This document shows positions 1 to 8,817 of a stretch of 64,000 bases of DNA, in pieces. The notes under the pieces were generated by a model. It made no database searches. It was not told where the DNA came from and was given only the letters and a program-made list of their open reading frames with translations. Each line of letters opens with the position of its first letter. Position 1 is the first letter of the stretch. The DNA comes from Thiotrichales bacterium 19S3-11 (GTDB taxonomy: Bacteria > Pseudomonadota > Gammaproteobacteria > Francisellales > Francisellaceae). The DNA lies in assembly GCA_021713295.1 (NCBI GenBank), contig JAKJJU010000004.1:52152-116151 (forward strand), read 5' to 3'. A program made the translations under genes and the position numbers.

Positions 1-260
1 TATTAAATCCAAAATGTATTTTATTTTTTATTGCTATGTTTACATTAGTTCCTTATCAGGACTTTGGTGTTGGCTTTGCAATTAGTATTTTGATTGAGCT
101 GTTTTTAATTGTTTTTTTATGGTTTTGTAGCCTAAGTTTAATTTTATCTTATCCAAAATTAAAAATGAAATTAGATCGCTATACGATTTATATTGTCAAA
201 GTCACGGGCGTTATTTTAATTCTATTAGGCTTATTTTTATTTGTAGAAATTTTTTTATAA
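1..260 (+). CDS. LysE/RhtB-family exporter, 3' end only
   Basis: The reading frame is open to the left edge, so only the last 86 or so codons are seen and the start lies outside the window. The first visible residues include NPKCILFFIAMF, which corresponds to the conserved NPKxxLFF segment that opens the second half of LysE/RhtB amino-acid exporters. Two further hydrophobic segments follow, the last ending ILILLGLFLFVE just before the stop, as expected for the final helices of this roughly 200-residue inner-membrane family. The substrate cannot be told from this fragment. An ATG at 36 is an internal methionine rather than the start, because the conserved motif begins upstream of it. Confidence 0.6.
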   Translation, partial: LNPKCILFFIAMFTLVPYQDFGVGFAISILIELFLIVFLWFCSLSLILSYPKLKMKLDRYTIYIVKVTGVILILLGLFLFVEIFL

Positions 261-264
261 GTGA

Positions 265-280
265 AATGTAACGTTACATT
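265..280. promoter_or_regulatory. 16-bp perfect palindrome after the LysE-like gene
   Basis: AATGTAACGTTACATT reads the same on both strands and starts four bases after the stop codon of the transporter gene. It could be a regulator half-site pair or part of a weak terminator. No T-run follows, so a simple intrinsic terminator is unlikely. Confidence 0.35.
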
Positions 281-463
281 GGAGATACGTTAATAGCTTC
301 ATGACATTTTATCGTTTCTTGATTTGATCCAAATAAGTTTAAGTAATTTTGGGTTATATCATTTGTTTTAGTTGAATTGAGTAAACTTAAGTAGTCTTCT
401 TTATTTATCTTATGTTCTATAATAAATTTGAGATAAGTTGCATCATTTCTTTCTATTAAAATA

Positions 464-1651
464 TCAATTTTGATGTGTTAAAGAGCGTAGCAGTTTGAGT
501 TCTTTAATACAGGCTAATGCGATGATAATAAAGAAAATGCCAAGTACGCTTATCATTGCTAATATAGGGTTAATGCTCAAATAGCCCATAAGGATAACCC
601 CTAACGTTGCAGATAGCATATTGAGAAATGACATCATGCTTGAAGCATTAGCTTTATCCTCACTTGTGGTGGTTGCAAAATAAGAGGCACAGGGAAAGAT
701 TAAACCAAATGCAGTGTAACTTAGCATAATTAGGATAAAAAACCATAGTGTATTATGACTATTGGCTAATCCTAGAATTAATAGCGCGCTAAGGCACATT
801 GTAACAAGTAGCATGCTTAGGTTAAGTAGCTTTCTTGCACCTAATTGTTTTATTAATACGGAACTTAATACACCACCTGTAAACATGCCAAAAATGCTCA
901 GTATATTCCAGTAACCATAGATACTTGGTGATAAATGTAGTTCAGTCATAGCAAAAATAGGGGCGCTATAGGCATAACCATAGCTAAACATACTAACACT
1001 ACCTAACATTAGCGAAAAAATTACTAATGATCTATTTTTTAAAGCATTAACATAGCCATTGACAATAGCCTTGATGTTAATAGCCTGCTGGAGTATTTTT
1101 GTCTTTTCAAATAAAAAGGTACTTAGGTAAGTGATCGCACCATGGATTAGTAAAATAATAAATAACATTTGCCAGTTAATGTATTGTGTTACAACGCCTC
1201 CAATAAGTATTGCAAGGCCCAAGCCAACCGTAAATGAAACAATGCAAAAAGATAACATCATTTTTGTTTGATCATCGTCAAGGTAAGCATGGATAAGCAT
1301 AAAGGTGCAACTTAAGCCGCTGGCAGCGCCTAAGGCGCTAATAAAGCGGCCGACTAAAAGTAGGTGATAACTTAAAGTGAATGAGCCAACAAGACAAATG
1401 ATGATACCAATTAGATTAACAATCAGGCCAACTCTTAGTGATTGTAAGCTTCCAAAGCGTTTCGCAATAGGGCCATAGATTAATTGGCCAATTACATAGC
1501 CAAATAAAAAAATAGAGACAACCCATCCAATTGCATGATGATCTATATTAAAGCTTTGTTGTATTTGTGTTAATGCTGGTGTAATGATGGTAGCTGAGAT
1601 AGAAGCAATACAAATATAGCTTAGCAGTATAATTTTTTTATAGCATTTCAT
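464..1651 (-). CDS. MFS transporter, Bcr/CflA-like drug exporter
   Basis: The product is an inner-membrane major facilitator protein of about 395 residues with twelve predicted hydrophobic segments, probably a proton-driven efflux pump for drugs or small metabolites. The loop after helix 2 reads GPIAKRFGS, a form of the MFS motif A, and GRFISALGAASG in helix 4 resembles the Bcr/CflA pattern. The frame extends up to a TTG at 1681, but the ATG at 1651 (protein MKCYKK) is preceded by AGGATG at a suitable distance and is chosen here. It is divergent from a LysR regulator gene, a common arrangement in which the regulator controls the exporter. The substrate is unknown. Confidence 0.8.
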   Translation of the reverse strand: MKCYKKIILLSYICIASISATIITPALTQIQQSFNIDHHAIGWVVSIFLFGYVIGQLIYGPIAKRFGSLQSLRVGLIVNLIGIIICLVGSFTLSYHLLLVGRFISALGAASGLSCTFMLIHAYLDDDQTKMMLSFCIVSFTVGLGLAILIGGVVTQYINWQMLFIILLIHGAITYLSTFLFEKTKILQQAINIKAIVNGYVNALKNRSLVIFSLMLGSVSMFSYGYAYSAPIFAMTELHLSPSIYGYWNILSIFGMFTGGVLSSVLIKQLGARKLLNLSMLLVTMCLSALLILGLANSHNTLWFFILIMLSYTAFGLIFPCASYFATTTSEDKANASSMMSFLNMLSATLGVILMGYLSINPILAMISVLGIFFIIIALACIKELKLLRSLTHQN

Positions 1652-1767
1652 TTTAGTGCATCCTATAAGGGTATTTAACAATGAGAACTAGCGTATATTG
1701 TTATTTATAAGTTTACAATATATAATATTATTAACTAATGTTAAGAAAAACTTTACAATTAAAGACT

Positions 1768-2664
1768 ATGAAGCATCAACTACATCATATACAAGCTTTT
1801 TTGAAAGTAGCTCAATACCATAGCATGACTAAAGCTGCTCAAGCATTAAACTTATCAAAGGCTGCCGTTAGTCAAAGCATTCGACTCTTAGAGGAAGCCT
1901 ATCAAGTAGCATTATTTGTGCGTACAACAAGAGAAGTAACATTAACAGAAGAAGGCAAGGTTCTTTACCAGCAAGCAGAAGTGTTAATGCAGCAACTTAA
2001 TACGATGAATGATTTAGCATTAAATTTTCAAGCTGATCCAGCAGGTCTATTAAGAATCAGTTCTAACCCATATTTTGCAGAAGCTAATTTGGTGGCGGTT
2101 TTAGAGTGTTATTTAGCAAAATATCCTAAGGTAGATATCGAACTTTATACAGAAGAGCGTATGCCTGATTTAGTTAAAGAGTCAATTGATATAGTTATTG
2201 GCGTAAATTTTCCAGCGCCTGATGAGATTGTAAGAAAAGCGATTGGTAATACGCGCTATATCCTCTGTGCATCGCCACAATACTTAGATCAACATGGTAT
2301 ACCAAAAACGATTAAGGCGCTTGAATATCACAATTATATTCCACATTTAGGCAGGGATGAGACAACACCGTTAATTAATCTAAAAAAACATCAAGTTATG
2401 CCAAAATTTATGACAAGATTACGATTAAATGATGCTCATTTTATGAAACAATGTGCATTGGATGGTTTAGGCATTATTCAATTGCATGACTATGTCGTAC
2501 AAAAGGAGTTACAAGCAGGTACATTGGTTGAATTATTATATGATGAATTTGATGAACGTATGCCATTGTATGCTTATTTTCAACGTTATCGTTTTGTGCA
2601 ACCAAAAGTTCGTCAGTTTATAAATCTTTTAGAGAAACACTTAAAACAAAAATATCAATCTTGA
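1768..2664 (+). CDS. LysR-family transcriptional regulator
   Basis: The protein is about 298 residues, normal for the family. The N-terminal winged helix-turn-helix is clear (residues 1-60: FLKVAQYHSMTKAAQALNLS followed by AVSQSIRLLEE). A periplasmic-binding-protein-like effector domain occupies residues 90-290. The ATG at 1768 (MKHQLHH) places the HTH where LysR proteins usually have it. The in-frame ATG at 1738 would add ten residues without family support. It is divergent from the Bcr/CflA-like MFS gene, with promoters for both in the short gap at 1652-1767, so control of that exporter is the simplest inference. The effector ligand cannot be read from the sequence. Confidence 0.85.
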   Translation: MKHQLHHIQAFLKVAQYHSMTKAAQALNLSKAAVSQSIRLLEEAYQVALFVRTTREVTLTEEGKVLYQQAEVLMQQLNTMNDLALNFQADPAGLLRISSNPYFAEANLVAVLECYLAKYPKVDIELYTEERMPDLVKESIDIVIGVNFPAPDEIVRKAIGNTRYILCASPQYLDQHGIPKTIKALEYHNYIPHLGRDETTPLINLKKHQVMPKFMTRLRLNDAHFMKQCALDGLGIIQLHDYVVQKELQAGTLVELLYDEFDERMPLYAYFQRYRFVQPKVRQFINLLEKHLKQKYQS

Positions 2665-2718
2665 TTGGTTAAACATTTATTTGATATAACTGTAGTTGTT
2701 AATTTTGCTTATTTTGTG

Positions 2719-3132
2719 ATGGCGATGATTATTAATATAAAGTTTTCGAAAATGCTTTGTATGATCCAGTTGGTTTGCTATCTTATTGGCGTATTCTCAA
2801 CGGTCATCATAGCGATAAATCTATGGTATAAACTCTTTTTACTATTGATTATTACAGTGATGCTTTTAATTTTTTTTATAAAAAAATATCTCAAATTAGG
2901 TCATGACTCTATTAGCTCTCTAGTTATAAAGGATCAACAGTATCAAATTCAGCTACATAATAGACAAAGCTATCAAGTTAAGTTATTACCAAGCAGTATG
3001 ATCAGTCGTTTTTATATTGCGATTGATTTAGAAGTTACCGGTTTAAATAAAGTCTATCGCTTGTTTATTTTAAGAGATATGCTAGCATCTGAAGCAGAAT
3101 TTCGCTTATTGGCAAGATCACTTAAGTTATAG
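2719..3132 (+). CDS. YgfX/CptA-like small membrane protein
   Basis: Two adjacent transmembrane segments (IQLVCYLIGVFSTVIIAI and LFLLLIITVMLLIFFI) are followed by a soluble C-terminal part ending in YRLFILRDMLASEAEFRLLARSL. This layout, with an R-x-F-x-L-R-D core and a final arginine-rich helix, resembles the YgfX (CptA) family, which works with SdhE/YgfY in some enterobacteria. The similarity is weak and read by eye. The frame is open from a TTG directly abutting the LysR stop (2665); I chose the ATG at 2719 because it gives the family's usual length of about 135 residues and a short N-terminus. No SdhE-like partner is nearby. The start is uncertain. Confidence 0.5.
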   Translation: MAMIINIKFSKMLCMIQLVCYLIGVFSTVIIAINLWYKLFLLLIITVMLLIFFIKKYLKLGHDSISSLVIKDQQYQIQLHNRQSYQVKLLPSSMISRFYIAIDLEVTGLNKVYRLFILRDMLASEAEFRLLARSLKL

Positions 3133-3178
3133 GAAAGTTACTAGAATTGATAATTAATTGAATAATAACAAGCCAGAT

Positions 3179-3697
3179 TTAACGTTTTTCATTTTTTCCT
3201 TTATGCAAGTTTTGCCAAGATTTTTGCCAAAGCTCGATATTTTTTTGCGCTAAATTTTGTAAATAATTAATTGGATTAAGCTCATTCGTAGTTTGGTTAA
3301 GTGGGTTCGTTGCATCTAGCATGGTAGAGACTTTATCTTGAATTGATTTTTGATGATATAAGAATAATTCGATAGATTCATCAAAATAGTTAGTGAGCAT
3401 ATCTTGCATGCTATTACCATATGAACGAATGATCTGTTGTAGAAAATCATTATTAAACATAGGCTTGTCACTTGACTCCTCTTGTTCATTAATAATTTGC
3501 ATTAAGACAGTGCGTGTAATATCTTCCTTGCTTTTGCTATCAACAATGGCAAAATCTTCACACTCTAATACTAAGGCTTTGACATCATCTAAGGTGATAT
3601 AGCTTGAAATTGCAGTGTCATAAAGTCTACGGTTTGGGTATTTTTTTATAACCCTTTCTTTAGATTGAGCATTTTTTTCATTCGTTGATCCTGCCAT
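3179..3697 (-). CDS. phaR: PhaR-like polyhydroxyalkanoate regulator
   Basis: This 172-residue protein begins with the PHB/PHA accumulation regulator DNA-binding domain: KKYPNRRLYDTAISSYITLDDV at residues 19-40 carries the family's K-Y-P-N-R-R-L-Y-D signature. A PHB_acc region and a helical tail follow. In PHA producers, PhaR represses phasin and granule genes and binds both DNA and polymer. No phaC, phaB or phasin gene is nearby, so it is either a solo regulator of unlinked genes or has another role. The start has a strong AAGGAGC ribosome-binding site. It is convergent with the YgfX-like gene and is followed upstream by the Nif3-like gene on the same strand. Confidence 0.85.
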   Translation of the reverse strand: MAGSTNEKNAQSKERVIKKYPNRRLYDTAISSYITLDDVKALVLECEDFAIVDSKSKEDITRTVLMQIINEQEESSDKPMFNNDFLQQIIRSYGNSMQDMLTNYFDESIELFLYHQKSIQDKVSTMLDATNPLNQTTNELNPINYLQNLAQKNIELWQKSWQNLHKGKNEKR

Positions 3698-3779
3698 AAT
3701 AAAGCTCCTTAAAATTTAGTTTGCATTAAATACGATGCTGCGTTGATTCTAACACATTACTAATTTTTGTGCAAAGCAA

Positions 3780-4550
3780 TCACGCTGGGTTTTCTATGTC
3801 TATAAATATATGGTTTACATCAAAATATTGTGCAATATGATTGCCTAAAGATTCGACGCCATAGCGTTCAGTGGCATGGTGGCCAGCAGCAATATAATGT
3901 ATGCCTAACTCTTTAGCAAGGTGGGTTGTCCTTTCAGAGATTTCACCGCTAATATAGGCATCTAAGCGTGCCTCTTTAGCTTGAGAAATAAAATCTTGCG
4001 CTCCCCCTGTGCAAATACCAACGGTTTTAATTGTATTGGGAATATGTTCAGATTGAATAATAATCGGTTTGCGCGAAAGGATTGATGCTATGTGTTCGCT
4101 AAAGTGATCTAAGGTCGTTGCTATTTCAAGTTCAGTGGTAATCCCTAGTGCAACTTGTGTAAGGGTATCAAACTTACCTGTAATTTTAAGGCCTAGTTTA
4201 TCTGCTAATTGCACGTTGTTACCATAAACTGGATGAATATCTAGTGGTAAATGATAGGCATATAAACTGATATTATGTTTAATTAACTTTTCAATACGCT
4301 TAAATTTCCAACTGGTAATTGTTTGAGGTTCACCTTTAAAAAACAACCCATGGTGAACAATAATTGCGTCAGCTTGTTGCTTAATTGCCTCATCAATTAG
4401 ACTTTCTGAGGCTGTAACACCTGAAATAAGTTTACTAATTGTTTTATTATGGCTATCAATTTGTAAGCCATTTGGACAGTAGTCTTTTATGGGTTGGCTT
4501 TCAAGCAATGTATCTAAGTATTTTGTAAGTTCAAATTGCGTAACAGACAT
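3780..4550 (-). CDS. Nif3-like dinuclear metal-center protein (YbgI type)
   Basis: At 256 residues this matches the short bacterial Nif3/YbgI family, whose members form ring-shaped hexamers with a two-metal site. The metal-ligand motifs are visible: HHGLFF near residue 65, HLPLDIHPVYGNN near residue 100, and GHHATERYGVESLG near residue 220. Members are often annotated as GTP cyclohydrolase I type 2 homologues, but their reaction in most bacteria is unproven, so I do not assign one. It lies on the minus strand between the porin-like gene (upstream in transcription) and phaR, with no overlap with either. Confidence 0.88.
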   Translation of the reverse strand: MSVTQFELTKYLDTLLESQPIKDYCPNGLQIDSHNKTISKLISGVTASESLIDEAIKQQADAIIVHHGLFFKGEPQTITSWKFKRIEKLIKHNISLYAYHLPLDIHPVYGNNVQLADKLGLKITGKFDTLTQVALGITTELEIATTLDHFSEHIASILSRKPIIIQSEHIPNTIKTVGICTGGAQDFISQAKEARLDAYISGEISERTTHLAKELGIHYIAAGHHATERYGVESLGNHIAQYFDVNHIFIDIENPA

Positions 4551-4612
4551 GATAAAAATACCTTTAAGATGAAGTTAGTTGATGGTGTTTCATTATAGTA
4601 TAAGTCGTTATT

Positions 4613-5911
4613 TTAGAAGTACATAATGGTATCAAAAGTAATGGTGTTATTTTCTTGATTATCATAAGTTTTAATCCAAGCGTATTCTAAACTTAATATG
4701 ACAGAATCTAGAACATTTCTAGAAACAAAAACATAGAATTGTTGATGAGGTCCAATAATAGAGAGCGGTTCTCCTGCGCTTGAAGCCATGGGAAAGTAGA
4801 CACCACTCATGTTATAACTCTGAGCATAGGAGGCTGAAAATGTTGTTTCTTTACCTAAAATCTCTGGCGCATAAACACCTTGAATATACCAAACACCAGA
4901 TAAGCCATTCTCATCAAGTGCTGTGTTATTTCTAAGTGTCGACTCCCAACCTGAATAGACAGTAAATTCTTTCCAAGCTATATTGCCTTCAACATTAACA
5001 GCCGGAGTGCGGCTTGTATCAGCATTATCTGTAGCGGCAATACCCATCCCTGTGCCATTAATGTCGTTAACATAGCCAATATTACCACCTAGGGTCCATT
5101 TTGTATCAGGTATGTCATAGCTATAGAATGAATCGACTAAGAAGGTGCTATGATTGGCTGATGGACTAATATAAGTGAAGTTTGTAATAAAGTTACCTTC
5201 ATTGTAGCCTAAAGTAATGTTATTAATATAGCCAGGACGAAATAAGCCTTGTTCAATTGATGCAGCCCATGGTGCGCCTGGCAATGTACCAAACATTGGT
5301 CTGCCTTTACCCATTGTCGCAAAAAATGGACTTTTATCGAGGTTACCTAAGGTTACAAATGCACTTTCAGCATCTGTTTCTATGCCGTTACTGTCCTGAT
5401 ACGTAATGGTTTCAAAATAGATTTGCAACCACTGCCCTAAGTTATATAGTAAATCAAGATTAGCACCGGTTAAGTATGTGCCAGAGCCATTTTCAATGGT
5501 TGTAAGGCCATCATCTTGATTGACAACGGTCATCTTATCACCCCACCAGATTTGAGTATCTGTTTCAATCTCACCTCCTAAAACCATAGCATTATTACCA
5601 AATTTGTTGCGTACTTGTAATAAGCTTAGTGCTCGAGTAGAAGAAGATAGTCCTTCTAGATAAGTATGTTCTACATTATTATCTAGATAAATGGTACTTC
5701 TAAGTGTTTTATTAGCTAACGTAAATGGTGCGGCTTTGGATTGCGTAGGTGGGTTTAATTGTGCTTGTAATTCATCAACTTCTGTTTGTAATTGCTGTAG
5801 TTTTGCCAGCTGTATTTGTGACTCTTTGCTGTTATTTGTTTGATCGGCTGCATAAGCATAACCAGAAGTTAATGTTGTTAAGATGCCCATAAGCATAAGT
5901 TGTTTAATCAC
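4613..5911 (-). CDS. LbtU/DUF3573-like outer-membrane beta-barrel protein
   Basis: The protein has a signal peptide (MIKQLMLMGILTTLTSGYAYA), a short heptad region (about residues 30-52, LAKLQQLQTEVDELQAQL) and then a glycine- and aromatic-rich region of alternating beta strands ending in phenylalanine, the typical terminal residue of outer-membrane barrels. The layout, with a short coiled coil then a barrel of about 370 residues, resembles the LbtU/DUF3573 family, which includes the Legionella siderophore receptor LbtU and Francisella proteins. Iron-siderophore uptake is therefore possible but not shown. The start is a GTG with an AAGGAG site. A dyad, GATAT-TTAG-ATATC at 5925-5938, lies just upstream. 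Confidence 0.6.
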   Translation of the reverse strand: MIKQLMLMGILTTLTSGYAYAADQTNNSKESQIQLAKLQQLQTEVDELQAQLNPPTQSKAAPFTLANKTLRSTIYLDNNVEHTYLEGLSSSTRALSLLQVRNKFGNNAMVLGGEIETDTQIWWGDKMTVVNQDDGLTTIENGSGTYLTGANLDLLYNLGQWLQIYFETITYQDSNGIETDAESAFVTLGNLDKSPFFATMGKGRPMFGTLPGAPWAASIEQGLFRPGYINNITLGYNEGNFITNFTYISPSANHSTFLVDSFYSYDIPDTKWTLGGNIGYVNDINGTGMGIAATDNADTSRTPAVNVEGNIAWKEFTVYSGWESTLRNNTALDENGLSGVWYIQGVYAPEILGKETTFSASYAQSYNMSGVYFPMASSAGEPLSIIGPHQQFYVFVSRNVLDSVILSLEYAWIKTYDNQENNTITFDTIMYF

Positions 5912-5924
5912 TCTTGCACTCCTT

Positions 5925-5938
5925 GATATTTAGATATC
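5925..5938. promoter_or_regulatory. Dyad in the leader of the porin-like gene
   Basis: GATAT-TTAG-ATATC lies between the presumed promoter region and the ribosome-binding site of the barrel-protein gene. It is too short to match a Fur box with confidence, but it sits where an operator could act. Confidence 0.25.
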
Positions 5939-6047
5939 GATCAATCCGTAGATAATTTAGTTAATAGTCTGAGCTAAATTTTCCTAAGAATCCAAAGAAA
6001 ACTCTATGAAATTACAATAATTGATACTACAAAGATTATCAACTCAT

Positions 6048-6935
6048 TTAGATAATTTTTGATTGATCAAAATTATCAACTAATTGCAACAACCAGTCTT
6101 TTACTTTTCTAGCATTTGTAGAGGGGATTCTTTGAGGACTATAGTGAAGGTAGAATGCATTGCCCGTTGCAACAGCATTGCCAATGACCTTAATCGATTT
6201 ATTTTCGATTTCTTGATAGACAAGTGGTAGGTGTGTCACTAATATACCAGCGTTATTTTTGACCGCTTCTATTGCTTGGATTGTATTAGATAAAACCAGT
6301 GTGTTTTTAGGCGGCTGTATTTTGTTATGTTGGCAAAAAGTTTGCCAGTCTGAAGTTCTCATTGGGTGGGCGACACTAATCGCAGTATAGTTTTTAATTG
6401 CACTAGCAATATTTTTTTGGTTTATTTTAGGTGAGGCAATTAAAATAAGTTTATCTAACCAAAGCAGTTGGTGTGGGTTATCTATTGTATGTTTTTCAGG
6501 AATGATTGAAATATCTGGCAACATTTGACTTTGTTCGGATAACGCATTGACATTCGTTGAAATAATAAGCTCAATTTCAGGGTGCTCTAATTGTAGTTTG
6601 GGTAAATTTGGGATTAACCACTGCATGGCTAATGTGGTGGCAACTTCCAAATGAACAACGTTTGACTTTGTAGGTTTAAGTGCTTCTGTTGCTGATGAAA
6701 TCATTTTAAGTGCTTCATGAATACTTTCGTAGAAGCGCTTTCCTTGTGGGGTTAGACTAACAGATTTGTTATTTCGTTTAATTAGGAAACACCCTAAGTA
6801 GTTTTCAAGAATTTTAATTTGTTGACTAACAGCGCTTGGCGTAATATTAAGTTCTTCAGCTGCTCTGGCAAAGTGCAAGGCTCTAGCAACGGCATCAAAA
6901 ATAATTAATGATTTCAGAGGGGGAAGTTTAAACAT
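6048..6935 (-). CDS. LysR-family regulator, GcvA-like
   Basis: The protein is 295 residues. The N-terminus reads LPPLKSLIIFDAVARALHFA, followed by AAEELNITPSAVSQQIKILE, which is the GcvA/AmpR-type version of the LysR winged helix (P-PL-xL-xxF-xA-xxxxxFxxAAxELxxTxxAVSxQI). A substrate-binding domain fills residues 90-290. It is divergent from the isochorismatase-fold hydrolase gene at 7092, and the 156-bp gap between them probably holds both promoters. Regulation of that gene is a reasonable inference. The effector is unknown. Confidence 0.87.
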   Translation of the reverse strand: MFKLPPLKSLIIFDAVARALHFARAAEELNITPSAVSQQIKILENYLGCFLIKRNNKSVSLTPQGKRFYESIHEALKMISSATEALKPTKSNVVHLEVATTLAMQWLIPNLPKLQLEHPEIELIISTNVNALSEQSQMLPDISIIPEKHTIDNPHQLLWLDKLILIASPKINQKNIASAIKNYTAISVAHPMRTSDWQTFCQHNKIQPPKNTLVLSNTIQAIEAVKNNAGILVTHLPLVYQEIENKSIKVIGNAVATGNAFYLHYSPQRIPSTNARKVKDWLLQLVDNFDQSKII

Positions 6936-7091
6936 GTTAAGTATTCCTAATCATTCGTGTAGCTATAAATGATTTACGATTACAGAATAATTTAGTAGAT
7001 TTATCATAAAAGTAAAGTTATTTAAGCAGATATTACAGGCAGTAGAATTGTATTATTTGTAAGCATTTAATTCAAAGATAGGAGTTTTAAA

Positions 7092-7664
7092 ATGAAAAAT
7101 ACCCTAGTTTTAACATTAGATTATATTAATGATATAGTTAATGAGAACGGTAAAATTGCGCGCTATGCTGATAGAATCACGACCTATCAGGTACTTGAGA
7201 ATGCAAATAAAGTGCTTAAGTGGGCTAGAGATAACTCTATGGCGATAGCCCATGTAAAAGTCGGCTTTAGTCCGAATTATCTTGAATGTCCTAAAAATTC
7301 GCCCATGTTTTCAAAATCTGCTGAATTTGGTGCTTTAAAACTAGGCACTTGGGGCTGTGACTTTGATAAAAGATTAAATGTAGAAGAAAATGATTTTGTA
7401 ATTATAAAACATAGGGTTAGTGCATTTTATAATACAGATTTAGGTGTGCTTTTGAGCGCTTTAAAAATTGAAAAAATTATTATGCTAGGTGTTGCAACTA
7501 ATTATGCAATTGATCATAGTGCTCGTGATGCACACGATCGTGACTACGAAGTTGTGGTGGTAACCGATGCTTCTCAGGCGCACAGTGATCAAGCACATGA
7601 GGCTTCATTAGAATCAATTGGACGTTTTAGTCAGCTAATTAAAGTAGATGATTTAATAAGTTAG
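7092..7664 (+). CDS. Isochorismatase-fold hydrolase with Cys-to-Ala change
   Basis: The 190-residue protein has the isochorismatase/cysteine-hydrolase fold: LVLTLDYIND with Asp10, IIKHRVSAFYNTDL with Lys106, and GVATNYAIDHSARDAHDRDY near the usual nucleophile. Asp and Lys of the triad are in place, but the position normally held by the catalytic cysteine (GVxTxxC) is Ala139. True isochorismatases also lack this cysteine, so the enzyme may hydrolyse a vinyl ether, act by another route, or be inactive. It has a TAGGAG ribosome-binding site and is divergent from a GcvA-like regulator gene that probably controls it. The substrate is unknown. Confidence 0.75.
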   Translation: MKNTLVLTLDYINDIVNENGKIARYADRITTYQVLENANKVLKWARDNSMAIAHVKVGFSPNYLECPKNSPMFSKSAEFGALKLGTWGCDFDKRLNVEENDFVIIKHRVSAFYNTDLGVLLSALKIEKIIMLGVATNYAIDHSARDAHDRDYEVVVVTDASQAHSDQAHEASLESIGRFSQLIKVDDLIS

Positions 7665-7801
7665 TTTGCAAAATAAATAAAATGGTTAAAAAATAATCAG
7701 ATTTTGGTGGTTAATGATTGTCTTTTTTAGCTGATTATAATATAATCGACCTCGGTATAGGAATAATTAAAATAATAATAAATTATACGTTAGGGGTTGG
7801 T

Positions 7802-8794
7802 ATGCTCAGTGGGCTTTGTTTTTTTAAAAAACATATAGCAATGCTATTTGCGATGATTTCGCTTTTATTATTAGCTATGATCCAATGGCGTGTGCAATAT
7901 CAACACTTTAACTGGTCTTTTGTGTTATTGAATGTTTGGGCTAGTGTTTCAATTTATTTATTTGCTGAAGTGATAAGATTTTTTAAGCCACTGAAAAACA
8001 AAGCATTATCTGAGCTAATTTATTATCTTTTAACCTTTATTTCCTTTGCGCTATTAGTTAGGCTATTTTGCTATTATAGTGGCACAGACTTACCTTTGGT
8101 GCCTCATCCTTTAATTGATTCCTATTTAGTAAAATTTGATGAGTTTTTTCATTTTAATGTGGCAGATATAGCAACTTATGTAAGTACTAATCTACCAAAG
8201 GTCAATGAATTTTTTAATTATATTTATTATAGTTTAGCTGCTAGCGTCATAGTAACGTTACTGTTGATGCCGCTTATTAATTGGAAGAGTTATCAGCGGA
8301 TGATATTTATGTTTTTCTTCTTAATTTCAATGACGTATGTTTTTTGCTATTTTTTTCCTTCCGTTGGGCCGGCTTATTCTTATCCAAATGCTCATTTTTC
8401 AAAAATTGTTATTTTCATTAAAGATGCCTATTTACAATTACGTCATGATCCATCCTCAGCTGCTGTTGCAGCTTCGATATCCTGCCCTTCTTGGCATGTG
8501 CTAGGTTGTTTGTTGATTGTAACGGCTTGGTGGCCAATTAAGCGTTTTGGTATTCGTTATTTTGTCACATTGTATGCTGTTTTATTGATAATCAGTGTTT
8601 TTACAACGGGTTGGCATTACTTAGCTGATGTTGTTGGTTCATTTATCTTTATGGCAATTGCTTTATTTGTTGCTAGAAAATTAAAACTGTTTGTACCTAA
8701 CTATGACTTTAGAGTATTGCAGCTGCTAGCTGAAATCATTAAAGGCCATTATAAGAAGAAAGAAAAATATCGCTTGATAAACGATACATTATAA
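7802..8794 (+). CDS. PAP2-superfamily membrane phosphatase, copy 1
   Basis: An inner-membrane protein of about 330 residues with six or more hydrophobic segments. The PAP2/Aur1-type active-site motifs are present late in the protein: SCPSWHVLG (in place of the usual PSGH/PSxH) and TGWHYLADVVGSF with the second conserved histidine and aspartate. Such proteins act on lipid phosphates or transfer phospho-head groups (Aur1/inositol-phosphotransferase-like). The frame is open from a TTG at 7718, but the ATG at 7802 has AGGGG upstream and its N-terminus aligns with that of the adjacent paralogue, so it is preferred. It is followed after 23 bp by a related gene, suggesting tandem duplication. The substrate is not known. 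Confidence 0.75.
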   Translation: MLSGLCFFKKHIAMLFAMISLLLLAMIQWRVQYQHFNWSFVLLNVWASVSIYLFAEVIRFFKPLKNKALSELIYYLLTFISFALLVRLFCYYSGTDLPLVPHPLIDSYLVKFDEFFHFNVADIATYVSTNLPKVNEFFNYIYYSLAASVIVTLLLMPLINWKSYQRMIFMFFFLISMTYVFCYFFPSVGPAYSYPNAHFSKIVIFIKDAYLQLRHDPSSAAVAASISCPSWHVLGCLLIVTAWWPIKRFGIRYFVTLYAVLLIISVFTTGWHYLADVVGSFIFMAIALFVARKLKLFVPNYDFRVLQLLAEIIKGHYKKKEKYRLINDTL

Positions 8795-8817
8795 GTGCTG
8801 AAATAGGGGATAATAAG

